DNA from: Xanthomonas nasturtii | GTDB lineage: Bacteria; Pseudomonadota; Gammaproteobacteria; Xanthomonadales; Xanthomonadaceae | Length of the DNA: 64,000 bases | Reading direction: 5' to 3' | Assembly: GCF_001660815.1 (NCBI RefSeq) | Contig: NZ_LYMI01000089.1 | Location: 85,138-149,137, forward strand | Shown here: piece by piece, positions 18,581 to 27,909 of the stretch | Position numbering within the stretch: position 1 is the stretch's first letter | How the letters are laid out: every line of letters starts with the position of its first letter | The notes under the pieces: model-generated | The model's database searches: none | What the model was told of the DNA's origin: nothing | The model's input: only the letters and a program-made list of their open reading frames with translations | Position numbers and translations under genes: made by a program

Positions 18581-19502
18581 CCTGATGGGCAAGCGGGTTC
18601 TGATCAGCGGAGCGTCCGGGTTCACCGGGCGCTACATGACCCAGCAGCTCCAGGAACAGGGCTGCACGGTCATTGGCGTCGGCACGCGTTCGGACACTGC
18701 CGGCATGGGCAGCACCGACGAGTTCTGGCCGATGGATCTGCGCGACGCTGCCGACGTCGCCCGCGCCGTTGCGCAGGCCCAAGCCGACTACGTTGTGCAT
18801 CTGGCGGCAGTGGCCTTTGTCGGTCATGGGGATGCTGACGATTTTTACCGCGTCAATCTGCTAGGTACGCGTAACCTGCTGCAGGCGCTGGCCGCAAGCC
18901 GACACCGCCCGGAGAGGGTGCTGATCGCGAGCAGTGCCAATGTCTACGGCAATGCAACCGAAGGCGTGATCGACGAGTCGGTCACGCCCGCGCCCGCGAA
19001 CGACTACGCGGTGAGCAAGCTCGCCATGGAATATGTCGCCAGCTTATGGCGCGAGCGCCTGCCCCTGGTGATTGCGCGCCCCTTCAACTATACCGGGGTC
19101 GGTCAGGCGACCAACTTCCTGATTCCCAAGATCGTTTCCCATTTCGCATCGCGTGCCTCTTCCATCGAGTTGGGCAACACCGAAGTGTGGCGCGATTTCG
19201 GCGATGTCAGGTCGGTCGTGCTGGCTTACCGCAAGCTCCTGCAGGCGCCAGCGGCCGAAGGGCAAATCGTCAATGTATGTTCGGGTGTCGCCAGTTCGCT
19301 AGGGGACATCATCAGGATCTGCTCGAAAATCACTGGCCACGACATCGACGTCCAGGTGAACCCCGCGTTCGTTCGGGAGAACGAGGTCAAGAAGTTGCTT
19401 GGCAGCAATGCCAGATTGCAGGAGCTGATCGGCGATTGGCAGAGTCTTGCGCTGGAGGACACGCTGCGCTGGATGCTTGAAGCTGCCAGCACTGAGCAGT
19501 GA
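18564..19502 (+). CDS. rmd: GDP-6-deoxy-D-lyxo-4-hexulose reductase (GDP-D-rhamnose synthesis)
   Basis: A 312-residue SDR: NAD(P) motif GASGFTG (16-22), [13 protein letters not shown] (148-152) and [20 protein letters not shown], a segment typical of Rmd proteins (which read RPFNHxGPGQ) rather than of fucose synthases. It should reduce the Gmd product to GDP-D-rhamnose, the donor for the O-chain backbone. GTG 18564 is chosen (GAGGA 6-7 nt upstream); ATG 18585 is the alternative. It is the last gene of the plus-strand operon; a perfect hairpin follows 28 bp later. An epimerising activity (GDP-6-deoxytalose) is not excluded. Confidence 0.87.
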   Translation: MASHSDLMGKRVLISGASGFTGRYMTQQLQEQGCTVIGVGTRSDTAGMGSTDEFWPMDLRDAADVARAVAQAQADYVVHLAAVAFVGHGDADDFYRVNLLGTRNLLQALAASRHRPERVLIASSANVYGNATEGVIDESVTPAPANDYAVSKLAMEYVASLWRERLPLVIARPFNYTGVGQATNFLIPKIVSHFASRASSIELGNTEVWRDFGDVRSVVLAYRKLLQAPAAEGQIVNVCSGVASSLGDIIRICSKITGHDIDVQVNPAFVRENEVKKLLGSNARLQELIGDWQSLALEDTLRWMLEAASTEQ

Positions 19503-19530
19503 GGGCAATCCAAGGACATTGAGAGCAATC

Positions 19531-19561
19531 GAGCTTCGGCTGGAAAATTCAGCCGAAGCTC
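19531..19561. terminator. Bidirectional terminator between converging O-antigen operons
   Basis: A perfect 12-bp stem (GAGCTTCGGCTG / CAGCCGAAGCTC) with a 7-nt AT-rich loop GAAAATT. It lies in the 184-bp gap between rmd and the converging membrane-protein gene and is placed to stop transcription from both sides. Confidence 0.85.
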
Positions 19562-19686
19562 GCTGCGAATGCTTGGTAGTGTTTTTGTTCAGCGTTATCT
19601 AACAGGCTGACGCACCCGCAGTTGCCAGGAACCGCGCCAGGTGAAAGGGGCGATTAACGCGCTGGCGATCGTGCTTCCCGGCCGGC

Positions 19687-21939
19687 TTATCTGCTGCAGT
19701 CGGACTTGCAAATTTCAAGACTGGTCAGCCCGAGGGCAAGCAGCCGCTGGTCCGCAGACATGCCGACCTGCGCGGGAGAGACCGGTGTTTCGTAGCTAAG
19801 AACCAGATGCACTACTTCACCAGGCTGGCGGGTCGTGACCGGAATCCGTAGTGCCAGCGGCACCGCTTGTGCTGCAGTGACGCGGGTGTCGAGCGCCTGG
19901 ACGCCGTTGACCGTGGCACGGATGCGCAGGGCTTGCTGGGGGCCAGGCAGAAACGGGTTGCCGCGCAGAATCACCGTTGTCTTGCCGACGGTCGTTGAGT
20001 TGACACGGTAGCGCAGCGATGAGCTTGTGCCTTCCGACCAGACACCCCATGCCTCGTCGGACGACCAGCCTTGCGTGAGCAAGCTGCGGAGCGCGGGGAG
20101 CGTAATGCTGGTATCTGCCGCGGGCTCGGTGACCACGGTGTCCTTGGCAGCATCGGCGCTTGCAGGCTTGGCACCACCTGGCAGACGGAAAACCACAACA
20201 GCGCCATCTTCGCGTGTTATCGCCGGCGGCGCGCCAATGGCCTGGGTCCATTCAGCGATGACCTGCGCCCCCTGGTCGGCGTAGCCGCGCTTGTCGATGT
20301 AGACAGCGTCGAAGCCGAAGCGACCGATCGCCTTGAGCTGTGCGGCGGCGGGTTGGGTCTCCAGATTCCGGTAGAACAGGTCGCCCTCACGGCCCTTCAT
20401 GCCTGCGTAGCTCCACTTCAGGTGCTGTGAGTGGACGAATCCCACCGCTAGGTCATAGGCGTGCAGGGCATTCTTGGGCGGCACTTCCGGAAACGGCATA
20501 TAGGGCAACTGGTAAACGGCTGCACCGACAGGCAGGGCAGTTTCAATGCTGCGGATGAAACGCCTGTCCTGCTCGTACGCAGTGCGCGCGCTGGATTGAC
20601 ACGGGCCGCACACCGCCGAGGTCTGGTCCCAGATGCCGAAGACCAGCATGCCGGCGGCAGCGATCGAGGCGATGGTCATGCGGTGTCGACGCCCCACCTT
20701 GTCGGACAGCATCTGCACGCCGATGGCTACCGCAGCGAGGGTGCTGAACGTGATGAAGATGCTGGCCCGGTTCCAGCCGCGGATGGAGGGCGATACGACG
20801 TGCGCGAAGAGTGAGCCAAGCCCGCCGATGGTCATGAATGCCAGAAGGACGCCGGAAAGAATCGCCAACAGGGCAATGCGTTCTTCGTTGCGCCGCTCGG
20901 ACAGGCGCGCGAACGCGACCAGCGCCAGGATGGCAAGACCGAAGGAACCGATCAGGCCCAGCGAGGCGGTCGTGTTCTCGTTGATCAACGGTGTGCTGGC
21001 CATGTAGCTGGCCGTCACATTGGCCAGCTTGGGTAGCCTGTGGTCGGGGCGCGGCAGGATCAACTGCATGAACTTCACGCCGTAGATCTCGGACTCTGCC
21101 GGCGCGCGGGCAGCGACTTCCGGATTGTGACCGTTGATCCGCTCGTTGATCACGTTGGGTGCGACATTTGCCAGCGTGCCAAGCGCGAGGAAGAAAATGA
21201 CGGGTGCTGCGAGGCGGGTGATGGACGCCCAGTTCTTCTGGAACAACGCCATGAGGCAGGCCGTTCCAATCAGGATCAGGCCGAATGCCGTGTAGTAGAC
21301 GCCAAAACAGCTCAGGACTAGGTACAGCGCAGCAAGCGCGATCTTGCGGGCGGGCCGGGCGCTCCAGAAATCCAGCGATACGTCGGCGCGTGCAATCCGG
21401 ATCGCAAGCATGAAGTAGATCGGGATGCCGAAATACCAGGTGTAGAAGATGTGCTGCAGGCGCAGGAAATGGAACGGCGCCAGCGTGAAGAGCATGGCAG
21501 TGGTAAAGGACAGCGAACGACCCACGCGCAGCCAGCGCATCACCCAATATGCCGTCAGAAAGTTCGCGGCAAAGCCCAGCAGGAAGAACAGATTCAGTGC
21601 TGCGGCACTGCTGCCGGTCAGCATGCCGGCAAGTTTCAGGAACAGGAAGCTGCCGGAGTCTGCCCCGGGGTAATCCAGGAAGGAGGAGCCGAATGGGAAG
21701 CCGCTACGGGCGTTCTCGAAGATCCATCCTTCCATCGCTCGCTGCGTCAGCCAGAGGCTGCTCAAGGCGTCGCCGCTATACGAGAGTGGGTAGTCCAGCA
21801 CGGGCAACAGGCCCGCCCGCCAGCCGACGAGCAGGACGCTGCCCGCCACGACGGACAGGACGGCGCCTAACAGCAGGGGCAGCCATTCGGCCTTGATGAG
21901 AGGGCGGGCCGGCGTCGTAGGAGGAAGTAGGGTGCTCAT
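19687..21939 (-). CDS. Large polytopic membrane protein, candidate GT-C glycosyltransferase (WxcO-position)
   Basis: A 750-residue inner-membrane protein: about 11-13 hydrophobic helices in residues ~20-470, then a soluble, probably periplasmic, C-terminal region (~470-750). The first extracytoplasmic loop carries acidic residues (LDYPLSYSGDALSSLW and LDYPGADSGS), a layout seen in lipid-phosphate-sugar-dependent GT-C enzymes. It ends the minus-strand operon after a GT2 and a GtrA-like protein, so it may use the polyprenyl-phosphate sugar they make to decorate the O-chain in the periplasm. This position corresponds to the wxcO slot of X. campestris as I recall it; identity is not proven. ATG 21939 is preferred to GTG 21948. 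Confidence 0.7.
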   Translation of the reverse strand: MSTLLPPTTPARPLIKAEWLPLLLGAVLSVVAGSVLLVGWRAGLLPVLDYPLSYSGDALSSLWLTQRAMEGWIFENARSGFPFGSSFLDYPGADSGSFLFLKLAGMLTGSSAAALNLFFLLGFAANFLTAYWVMRWLRVGRSLSFTTAMLFTLAPFHFLRLQHIFYTWYFGIPIYFMLAIRIARADVSLDFWSARPARKIALAALYLVLSCFGVYYTAFGLILIGTACLMALFQKNWASITRLAAPVIFFLALGTLANVAPNVINERINGHNPEVAARAPAESEIYGVKFMQLILPRPDHRLPKLANVTASYMASTPLINENTTASLGLIGSFGLAILALVAFARLSERRNEERIALLAILSGVLLAFMTIGGLGSLFAHVVSPSIRGWNRASIFITFSTLAAVAIGVQMLSDKVGRRHRMTIASIAAAGMLVFGIWDQTSAVCGPCQSSARTAYEQDRRFIRSIETALPVGAAVYQLPYMPFPEVPPKNALHAYDLAVGFVHSQHLKWSYAGMKGREGDLFYRNLETQPAAAQLKAIGRFGFDAVYIDKRGYADQGAQVIAEWTQAIGAPPAITREDGAVVVFRLPGGAKPASADAAKDTVVTEPAADTSITLPALRSLLTQGWSSDEAWGVWSEGTSSSLRYRVNSTTVGKTTVILRGNPFLPGPQQALRIRATVNGVQALDTRVTAAQAVPLALRIPVTTRQPGEVVHLVLSYETPVSPAQVGMSADQRLLALGLTSLEICKSDCSR

Positions 21940-22027
21940 GTAATCCACAGGTCAAGAATGGATGCGCTGCGCCATCGGGGGCTGCAGGCAGGTGCGAGGT
22001 GGGGTGACGTTCTGCGCCGCGTCTGGC

Positions 22028-22465
22028 TCAGCCCTGAGAGGCGTCGGGCTTGGGAGCCTGCAACAACAACTTGCTCAGGATGAACGACACTGGCAGCGTG
22101 ACAACGATGGAGATCAGCGGGCCGACCGCTGCCGGCACGCCCAGATGCCCTACGCTGAGTTTCAGCGCCAGGGCCCCAAGCGCGTAGGTCACCAGGTAGA
22201 TGAGCGGAAACGCCGCAAACTTCAACCAACTGTGGTCGGCACGAAAGACATAACGGGTGTTGATCAGGTAACTGAGCAGGATGCCTGCACAGAAACTCGC
22301 AAGATACGCCCACTGATAATGCATGAAGCGAAGGAGCACCCAGTACAGCACCAGGGTCAGGCCCGTGTTGAGTGCTCCGCCAAGCAGGAAGCGCAGGGCT
22401 ACGGAGACCAATGGCCGATGCCGCCGAAGCAGGGTATCGGCCTGTGGGGACTCATCCGCCCGCAT
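22028..22465 (-). CDS. GtrA-family membrane protein (WxcN-position)
   Basis: A 145-residue protein with four transmembrane helices ([74 protein letters not shown]), the GtrA pattern. GtrA proteins are thought to flip or hold polyprenyl-phosphate-linked sugars for O-antigen modification. The start ATG 22465 overlaps the end of wxcM by 14 nt, indicating coupling. It lies between a GT2 of the polyprenyl-phosphate-sugar synthase type and the large membrane protein, giving a GtrA/B/C-like arrangement. Confidence 0.8.
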   Translation of the reverse strand: MRADESPQADTLLRRHRPLVSVALRFLLGGALNTGLTLVLYWVLLRFMHYQWAYLASFCAGILLSYLINTRYVFRADHSWLKFAAFPLIYLVTYALGALALKLSVGHLGVPAAVGPLISIVVTLPVSFILSKLLLQAPKPDASQG

Positions 22466-23381
22466 TCGCCAGACTCTTGAAGTCCGCGTAGTCGCGGATG
22501 TATTCGTCAGAATCGTAGGGCTCGGACGCAAACACCAGCAGCACGGCGTCTTTGGAATACTTGTATTGCGTGCCCCAGATCATCGGCGGCAGATGGATGC
22601 CCTGGTTCGGCGAGTTGAGTTCGACATCGATGCGGCGCGTACCGTCGTCCGCCAGCACCCTGACCGAACCGGAGACGCAGACGAGAAACTGATGGCAGCG
22701 CTTGTGCGCGTGCTCGCCACGGGTCTCCTGTGTTGGTACGCCGTAGACAAGAAAGTACCGCCGCGCATTGAAGGGCAGGAAGCTGTCGAAGTCGCCGACC
22801 GACAGGGACCCGCGCATGTCGGCGAAGCTGGGCATCTGGTAAAGCTTGACGCCCGGAACGACGGTGTCGGTGATGCCCTGGCCGGCGGGCAGCGGAGCTG
22901 TCTTGCCCGCATCCTTGTCGGACACGTAACCCACGATGCGCGCAGGATTGCCAACCACGATGGCATTGGGCGGTACCGAGCGTGTGACCACCGCACCAGC
23001 GCCGATCATCGCGCCGCTGCCGATGGTGGTGCCGGCCAGGATTGTCGCATTGGCGCCAATGGAAGCACCTGATTCCACGACGGTGCCGAGGAATTTCTCG
23101 GGATACACCCGGCTGCGTGGAAACAGATCGTTGGTGAAGGTGGCATTTGGCCCGATGAAAACGTCGTCGCCCAGACGCACGCCATCCCACAACTGCACTC
23201 CGCATTTGACAGTCACCCGATCCCCGACGACAACATCAGATTCGATGAAGACGCCGTCGCAGATGTTGCAATCGCGGCCAAGGCGGGCGCCGGGCAGCAC
23301 GTGGGCAAATGCCCAGACGCGGGTGCCTTCGCCGATGGTGTCGCTCTCGCAAAGAGCATTGGGGTGCACGAAATGGCTCAC
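22452..23381 (-). CDS. wxcM: Bifunctional sugar acyltransferase / dTDP-6-deoxy-3,4-keto-hexulose isomerase
   Basis: A 309-residue fusion. Residues ~1-155 are a left-handed beta-helix acyltransferase with hexapeptide repeats ([20 protein letters not shown] ... [22 protein letters not shown]). Residues ~172-309 are a cupin-type 3,4-ketoisomerase of the FdtA/QdtA class with [12 protein letters not shown] (221-232) carrying the active-site histidines. The pair of activities isomerises dTDP-4-keto-6-deoxyglucose and later acetylates the 3-amino sugar made by the WxcK aminotransferase, giving a dTDP-3-acetamido-3,6-dideoxyhexose (Fuc3NAc-type). It overlaps the GT2 upstream by 4 nt. Confidence 0.88.
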   Translation of the reverse strand: MSHFVHPNALCESDTIGEGTRVWAFAHVLPGARLGRDCNICDGVFIESDVVVGDRVTVKCGVQLWDGVRLGDDVFIGPNATFTNDLFPRSRVYPEKFLGTVVESGASIGANATILAGTTIGSGAMIGAGAVVTRSVPPNAIVVGNPARIVGYVSDKDAGKTAPLPAGQGITDTVVPGVKLYQMPSFADMRGSLSVGDFDSFLPFNARRYFLVYGVPTQETRGEHAHKRCHQFLVCVSGSVRVLADDGTRRIDVELNSPNQGIHLPPMIWGTQYKYSKDAVLLVFASEPYDSDEYIRDYADFKSLANAGG

Positions 23382-24349
23382 GGGTTATCCTTTTCGAAGT
23401 TTTCGACCGACTGCATGATCGACAGCGGACGTGCCTTGGTATTTTCGAACGCATGCCAGGCGTAGGTACCTACGATACCCAGGCCCAATGAATTGAGTGC
23501 GCCGAAGAAGAGAATGGTCAAGATGGTCAGTGTGTATCCCGGCACTGCGACGAGTCCGGAAAACTTCGCGGCCAGCACCAGCGCACCGAGCAGCGTGGTA
23601 AATGCCAGCGCGATCAGGCCCAGCGCCGTCAGCATGCGGACCGGCAGGTCGGTGAAAGCAAAGACGCTGTCGGACAGATACCGCAGTTTCTTGCTCAAGG
23701 TCCAGGCGCTCTTGCCGTGCTGCCGCTCGCGCCGTTGATAACTGACGAATTCGCGCTTGCCGCCCAGCCAGAACAGTTGCGCAAGCAGGCTGGAATGGGC
23801 TTCGTTCAACAGCAACAGCCGTTCGAGGAAACCACGGCTGACAGCGAAGATATCCACGCCACCCTTGGGAATGTCCTTGATGACCATGCGCCGGTAGGTC
23901 GCCCAGAACAAGGTCGACGCCAGCTTCGAGGCCGCCGGATCGCTGCGCGCTTCGCGCACGCCGAAGGCCACGTCGTAGCGTGCCTTGGCATAGCGCTGCC
24001 AGAAGTCGATCACCAGCGTGGGGGGTTCCTGCAGATCGGCGGCCATGACCGCCGTCAGCTCCCCGGAGCTGAGCTGTAGCCCGGTACGGATTGCCGGAAA
24101 TGCACCGAAGTTGCGGGTCAGCGTTGCAAGTTGCGAACGGAATGCGCAGCCAGGCAACTTTTCGCGCAGCAAGGCGTAGCTACGGTCAGGGCTGCCGTCC
24201 ACTACGAAAACCGCTTCGAAATCCCCATCCACGCTCCGTGCGATGAAGTCGACGGCCTGCAGCAGGTCGTCGATGGAACCCTCATTGCCATAGATCGGGA
24301 CAACGAGGCTGAGGGAGGGCGGCTGCACGTCGCTCAGAACCGGTTGCAT
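23378..24349 (-). CDS. wxcL: GT2 glycosyltransferase with two C-terminal membrane helices
   Basis: A 323-residue GT2/dolichyl-phosphate-mannose-synthase-like enzyme: [28 protein letters not shown] (first Asp motif) and MAADLQEPP (DxD-equivalent), then two hydrophobic helices (~235-295: [20 protein letters not shown] and [20 protein letters not shown]). This GtrB-like layout suggests transfer of a nucleotide sugar to undecaprenyl phosphate at the inner membrane. The sugar is probably the WxcM/WxcK product. It overlaps wxcK by 16 nt and wxcM by 4 nt, so it belongs to one tightly packed operon. Confidence 0.82.
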   Translation of the reverse strand: MQPVLSDVQPPSLSLVVPIYGNEGSIDDLLQAVDFIARSVDGDFEAVFVVDGSPDRSYALLREKLPGCAFRSQLATLTRNFGAFPAIRTGLQLSSGELTAVMAADLQEPPTLVIDFWQRYAKARYDVAFGVREARSDPAASKLASTLFWATYRRMVIKDIPKGGVDIFAVSRGFLERLLLLNEAHSSLLAQLFWLGGKREFVSYQRRERQHGKSAWTLSKKLRYLSDSVFAFTDLPVRMLTALGLIALAFTTLLGALVLAAKFSGLVAVPGYTLTILTILFFGALNSLGLGIVGTYAWHAFENTKARPLSIMQSVENFEKDNP

Positions 24350-25434
24350 GCATCGATGACCTGGTCGACTTCTTCATCGGTCAGCTCGGGGAAGCAAGGC
24401 AGCGTGATCACGCACGCGGCATCGGCTTCCGTATTCGGCAGCACCACCGACTCGAAAGCACCCTCATGGCAGGGCTGGCGATGATCGCACAGCGGGTAGT
24501 GGACGTCGGTCTGCACGCCGGCCGCCTGCAGGTGCGCGCGCAGTCCCTCGCGTTGCTCGCAGCGCACGACGTACAAATGGGCCACGTTATCGCTACCTAC
24601 CACGCCGGCGGATGCAATCTTTGGGTTGGACAGGCCTCGGGCGTAGCGGTTGGCGATGTCCCGGCGGCGTTGGTTCCAGCCATCCAGCAGCACGAGCATA
24701 TGCCGCAGCATCGCGGCCTGTAGTTCGTCCAGGCGGCTGTTGCGACCGCCGCGCAGACTGTTGGTGTACTTGGCCGTCCAGCCATACTGGCGCAGCTGTG
24801 CCGCACGGGTGGCCAGGGCGTCATCGCTGGTCACGATGGCGCCGCCATCGCCCAGGGCGCCCAGATTCTTGGTCGGGTAGAAACTGAAGGACGAAATATC
24901 GCCGAAGCTGCCCGCGCGGCGGCCATTGCGTTCTGCGCCATGCGCCTGCGCGCAATCTTCCACCACCTTGATGCCGCGCGCCTGACACAGCGCGACGATG
25001 GCCTCGATATCGGCCAACTGTCCGTACAGATGGGTCACGATCACGGCCTTGGGGGCGCCACCCTCCAGCGCAGCCTCCAGCGCGGTCACCGACATCAGTC
25101 CCGTGCCTGCACCCGTATCGACGAAAACAGGCGTCGCGCCGCACGCCAGAACGGCGCTGGTGCCGTACATGGCAGCATTGGCCACCACCGCAACCTTGTC
25201 GTCCTGACCCACGCCCAGCGCCTTCAAGGAGAGCTCAAGGGCGTCGGTGCCATTGGCGACGCTGACGCAGTGAGTGGCGCCGCAATAGCCCGCAAACTCC
25301 TGCTCGAAGGCCTTCACGTTCGGGCCGAGGACGTAGTAGCCGCTGGCAATGATGCTGCCGGCGATCTGAGACAGCGTGTCCTGCAAGGGAGCGATATGGC
25401 GGGAAAGCGAGTTGACAGGAATCAGAGCGTCCAT
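24334..25434 (-). CDS. wxcK: DegT/DnrJ/EryC1 sugar aminotransferase
   Basis: A 366-residue PLP-dependent aminotransferase. PLP lysine is Lys189 in FYPTKNLGALGDGG, with VVEDCAQAHGA (Asp160) upstream and ANGTDAL at the cofactor phosphate site. It should aminate C3 of the keto sugar produced by the WxcM isomerase domain (FdtB/QdtB-type reaction), using dTDP-4-keto-6-deoxyglucose from rmlA/rmlB. It is the first gene of the minus-strand operon and lies just inside the etfA border, next to a xanB remnant. Confidence 0.88.
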   Translation of the reverse strand: MDALIPVNSLSRHIAPLQDTLSQIAGSIIASGYYVLGPNVKAFEQEFAGYCGATHCVSVANGTDALELSLKALGVGQDDKVAVVANAAMYGTSAVLACGATPVFVDTGAGTGLMSVTALEAALEGGAPKAVIVTHLYGQLADIEAIVALCQARGIKVVEDCAQAHGAERNGRRAGSFGDISSFSFYPTKNLGALGDGGAIVTSDDALATRAAQLRQYGWTAKYTNSLRGGRNSRLDELQAAMLRHMLVLLDGWNQRRRDIANRYARGLSNPKIASAGVVGSDNVAHLYVVRCEQREGLRAHLQAAGVQTDVHYPLCDHRQPCHEGAFESVVLPNTEADAACVITLPCFPELTDEEVDQVIDACNRF

Positions 25435-25490
25435 GGGATCCGCAGAGTTTGAGTAAGGTGTAAGTTGGAATGGCGTGCCGCCTGGTGGGA

Positions 25491-25785
25491 GGCACGGTTG
25501 TACTGATCTTCGAACCAGACGATAGCGTCTTCATCCAGGTAGCGACCGGATTGGACGTCGAACAGCTCTGGTGAAACGTTGTCCGGGGTCTTCAAACTGC
25601 GGGTGACACCGCAGTGCCCAGGTACCAGAGTACGCCGCTGTTCCAGAAGTGCCCTCAGAAGCGTTGCAGGCCCCAACGGTCGCCAGATCCGGCTTCTCCA
25701 CGAAGCGGTTGACGGCGCGCGCGCCTGTTTCCGCAGCGATCTGGATGTAGCCGTACCCAACTTCAGCGGCGCCCGAAACGAGACC
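25491..25785 (-). pseudogene. Decayed, internally deleted xanB fragment
   Basis: Minus-strand translation recovers xanB pieces in order. In one frame (about 25767-25668) it reads EVGYGYIQIAAETGARAVNR, then FVEKPDLAT, matching residues ~157-190 of the intact xanB of this window. After a frameshift comes WNSG. After deletion of roughly 250 codons, the extreme C-terminus follows in a shifted frame (25610-25491: GVTRSLKTPDN ... LFDVQSGRYLDEDAIVWFED-x-YNRA), matching [22 protein letters not shown]. It cannot encode a functional enzyme. The remnant points to an old duplication or rearrangement at the etfA edge of the island. Confidence 0.85.
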
Positions 25786-25989
25786 GGAGATCGCCCGCCT
25801 CCCGCTATCGCACGTCACGGACCCTGAGGCCCAGGGAGAGAATCAAGGGGGTCATTGTAGATTGGCACGGAATTATAGCGACACGTTCTGCCAAGACGGA
25901 TTATTTGTGTGCAGAGCAGCTGGACCGCATCCGGATCCTCCAAGCACACCGCGTCATCCGGAAGGGCGCGCGGCGTGCCTGCCCCGGGC

Positions 25990-26934
25990 TCAGCCCAGCG
26001 CCTGTTCCAGCTCCGGAAGCAGTGAGAACAAATCCCCCACCAACCCGATATCGGCAATCTCGAAAATCGGCGACTCCGGATCCTTGTTGATCGCCACGAT
26101 GGTGCCGGCGTCCTTGATGCCGGTCAGGTGCTGGATCGCGCCGCTGATGCCGATGGCCACGTAGAGTTCGGGGGCGATGATCTTGCCGGTCTGGCCGACC
26201 TGCAGCTCGTTGGGCACGTAGCCGGCGTCTACGGCGGCGCGCGAGGCGCCCACGGCGGCGCCGAGTTTGTCGGCCAAGCTGTAGATGTGCTGGAAATTCT
26301 CGGCCGAGCCGACGCCGCGGCCGCCGGAGACCACGCGCTTGGCGCTTTGCAGGTCGGGGCGGTCGGAGCTGCCTGCAGCCAGACCGATGAAGCGGCTGTG
26401 GGTTGGCAGGGTGGCATCAACCGTGATGGGCTCGACTGTCGCGTTCCCGCCATTGGCCGCCTCCGGCCAGGAGGCACTGCGCACGGTCGCCACCACGATC
26501 TGCTCGGCAGGTGCCTTGACGGTGATGATCGCGTTGCCGGCGTAGATCGGGCGCTTGAAGGTATAGGCGTCTTCGACCGTCATCAGATCGGAGATCTGGT
26601 TGACACCCAGCAAGGCCGCAACGACCGGCATCAGGTCCTTGCCGAACGTGGTGGACGGGCCGAACACGTGCGTGTAGCCCTCGCGGGCCAGCTGGGCGAT
26701 CTGCGGTCCCAGCACCTGCGCGATGGCGTGCTCGTTTGCTGCGTTGGCCACGGTCAGCACGCGCGCGACGCCGGCCAGCTGCGCGGTCTGTGCTGCGACG
26801 GCGGCCGGGTCGGCGGCCAGCACGACCACATCGATGGATTCGGCCGAGATCGCCAGCGCGGCGCTCAGGGTCTTGGCGGTGGCCGCGTTGAGCTGGCCGT
26901 TGAGATGTTCGGCAACGATGAGAACCTTGGCCAT
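25990..26934 (-). CDS. etfA: Electron transfer flavoprotein alpha subunit
   Basis: A 314-residue FAD-binding alpha subunit of ETF, which passes electrons from acyl-CoA and related dehydrogenases to ETF-ubiquinone oxidoreductase (encoded at ~38-39.5 kb). Signatures are present: VVSGGRGVGS (FAD pyrophosphate site), LADKLGAAVGASRAAVDAGY, QVGQTGKIIAPELYVAIGIS and the C-terminal AINKDPESPIFEIADIGLVG. It overlaps etfB by 1 nt (TAATG). It is the conserved right border of the LPS island. Confidence 0.96.
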   Translation of the reverse strand: MAKVLIVAEHLNGQLNAATAKTLSAALAISAESIDVVVLAADPAAVAAQTAQLAGVARVLTVANAANEHAIAQVLGPQIAQLAREGYTHVFGPSTTFGKDLMPVVAALLGVNQISDLMTVEDAYTFKRPIYAGNAIITVKAPAEQIVVATVRSASWPEAANGGNATVEPITVDATLPTHSRFIGLAAGSSDRPDLQSAKRVVSGGRGVGSAENFQHIYSLADKLGAAVGASRAAVDAGYVPNELQVGQTGKIIAPELYVAIGISGAIQHLTGIKDAGTIVAINKDPESPIFEIADIGLVGDLFSLLPELEQALG

Positions 26935-27680
26935 TACAGCAACCCCTTCTGCTTGAGTGCGGCCACCAGTTCGGCGGCGTCCTTGACCATCACACCACGG
27001 CTGCGCTTGGACGGCGCCGCATAGTGGGAGGTGACCTGGCTGTCATGTGCATCGACACCCAGATCGGTAAACGCCAGCGTTTCCAATGGCTTGCTCTTGG
27101 CCTTCATGATGTCCGGCAGCTTGATGAAGCGCGGCTCGTTCAGGCGCAGATCGGTGGTGATCACCGCAGGCAGGTCCACTTCCAGCGTTTCCAGGCCGGC
27201 ATCCACTTCGCGGGTGACCGTGGCCTTTCCGTCGGCCACCACCAGCTTGCCAGCAAAGGTTGCCTGCGGCCGGCCCCACAATGTGGCCAGCATCTGGCCG
27301 GTCTGATTGGCGTCGTCGTCGATGGCCTGCTTGCCCAGAATCACCAGGTCCGGCTGTTCCTTCTCGACCAGCTTGAGCAGGGCGCGCGCAGCCGTCAGCG
27401 GCTGGATGGCTGCATCGGTGACCACATGGATGGCACGGTTGGCTCCCATTGCCAGCCCGTTGCGCAGATGCGCGGCTGCATCGGCCGGCGCCAGGGTGGC
27501 GACCACGACTTCCGTGGCGATACCCCCATCGCGCAGGCGCAATGCCTCCTCGAGTGCGATTTCGTCGAACGGATTGGGCGAAAGCTTGACGCCGTCAGTG
27601 ACCACGCCGGAGCCATCCGGCTTGACCTGAATGCGGACGTTGTAGTCCACCACGCGCTTGTAGGCGACGAGGATTTTCAT
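26934..27680 (-). CDS. etfB: Electron transfer flavoprotein beta subunit
   Basis: A 248-residue AMP-binding beta subunit of ETF. Typical segments: MKILVAYKRVVDYNVRIQVK, SPNPFDEIALEEALRLRD and LVILGKQAIDDDANQTGQML, with the ETF-beta signature region VDLPAVITTDLRLNEPRF-x-KLP. It is the promoter-proximal gene of the etfBA operon; the 229-bp divergent gap to rmlB should hold both promoters. Confidence 0.96.
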   Translation of the reverse strand: MKILVAYKRVVDYNVRIQVKPDGSGVVTDGVKLSPNPFDEIALEEALRLRDGGIATEVVVATLAPADAAAHLRNGLAMGANRAIHVVTDAAIQPLTAARALLKLVEKEQPDLVILGKQAIDDDANQTGQMLATLWGRPQATFAGKLVVADGKATVTREVDAGLETLEVDLPAVITTDLRLNEPRFIKLPDIMKAKSKPLETLAFTDLGVDAHDSQVTSHYAAPSKRSRGVMVKDAAELVAALKQKGLL

Positions 27681-27909
27681 CGTGTACGAGATCCTTCAGC
27701 TGTTGCGGGAAGGCCTGGCCGCGGCGGCAGGCTCGGGAGTGCGGCCATTCTAACCGGGCTGGGCGTACCATGCGATGGCGTATGGATGGTGCGTTGCAAT
27801 ACTCCCGTGCGTGGTTTGGCCCATGCTTAGGCCCGGCATTGCTCTGACCGTATATCCTGTGTGGTTTGAAAACGCAGCGCAGTGCGCGCGCGAACAGGAG
27901 GGGTAGATA

